Positions 33,517 through 33,613 of a DNA stretch of 33,613 nt are shown here, in pieces. A program made the translations under genes and the position numbers. The notes under the pieces were generated by a model. The model was not told where the DNA came from, searched no databases, and was given only the letters and a program-made list of their open reading frames with translations. Each line of letters begins with the position of its first letter. Positions within the stretch are counted from its first letter, which is position 1. This DNA comes from Pseudomonadota bacterium. GTDB lineage: Bacteria > Pseudomonadota > Alphaproteobacteria > Rhizobiales > Beijerinckiaceae. The DNA lies in NCBI GenBank assembly GCA_023386155.1, contig JAEWKH010000003.1, forward strand, positions 1 to 33,613. Direction: 5' to 3'.

Positions 33517-33613
33517 GACGACGGTGGGATGGAGGACGCGTGGGTCTGCTGATGCGTGATGTCAAAGAGCCGGCCCCCTTGGAGCCAGCACCTTCAGGCC
33601 CGGCGCCTTGCGG

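Larger units (their letters stand above)
33084..33613. other. Non-coding right end with several palindromes
   Basis: No convincing gene is visible in this 530-bp stretch. It holds the aspS upstream region and three palindromic elements (33179-33200, 33359-33459 and 33494-33516). Short open frames lack family similarity and a credible ribosome binding site. The last 50 bp could contain the 3' end of a minus-strand gene (TGA at 33564-33562), but only about 16 codons are available. Confidence 0.6.

Noticed and set aside
33554..33613. Possible partial gene at the right edge on either strand
   Set aside because: At most 16-20 codons are available and no conserved residues can be identified, so neither reading can be supported.

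Overview
The window is GC-rich chromosomal DNA from an alphaproteobacterium. Gene order, the style of the intergenic palindromes and the RTX/DUF1127 genes point to the order Hyphomicrobiales, and a Methylobacteriaceae relative such as Microvirga is my best guess. The genus is inference. I see no tRNA, rRNA, CRISPR array, insertion sequence or prophage. Most of the window is core housekeeping sequence, with short accessory stretches at the left end and around 28.7-31.3 kb.

Layout. Positions 1-2760 are an accessory edge: the 3' end of an RTX (Ca2+-binding nonapeptide) protein gene, a tiny DUF1127 gene with structured flanks, a run of large palindromic repeats, an SDR oxidoreductase, and a second small RTX protein whose C-terminus is paralogous to the first. 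Next come trmFO (tRNA m5U54 methylation) and, convergent to it, a minus-strand block yajC-secD-secF followed by two small genes that resemble the mitochondrial complex I assembly factors NDUFAF3 and NDUFAF6. A DUF815 ATPase gene on the plus strand separates this block from the main cluster.

From 23.9 kb down to 9.7 kb lies one long co-directional minus-strand cluster: dgt, argS, a SPOR-domain membrane protein, nagZ, scpA, scpB, an ABC-transporter ATPase, tatA, tatB, tatC, serS, surE, pcm and an NlpD-like LytM lipoprotein. It mixes cell-wall remodelling (SPOR, NagZ, LytM), chromosome condensation (ScpAB), protein export (Tat) and protein synthesis and repair (ArgS, SerS, Pcm). Several junctions use ATGA or 1-nt spacing, which suggests translational coupling. 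On the plus strand, divergent from dgt, are an ErpA/IscA-type Fe-S carrier and an exported 619-residue protein of unknown function. They end at a strong palindrome facing maeB (a malic enzyme fused to a phosphotransacetylase-like domain).

The right end holds a hexapeptide acetyltransferase, then an aspS - glycosyltransferase 2 - acyltransferase 3 unit joined by ATGA overlaps, then about 530 bp of non-coding, palindrome-rich DNA.

The observations most worth a second look are: the nagZ start codon in the loop of a perfect 11-bp hairpin; the pairing of two complex I assembly-factor homologues (one an evident pseudoenzyme) with secDF; a LytM protein that has lost its zinc ligands behind a near-consensus CtrA box; an AT-rich codon patch inside argS; an orphan ABC ATPase coupled to scpB; and the unknown exported 619-residue protein.
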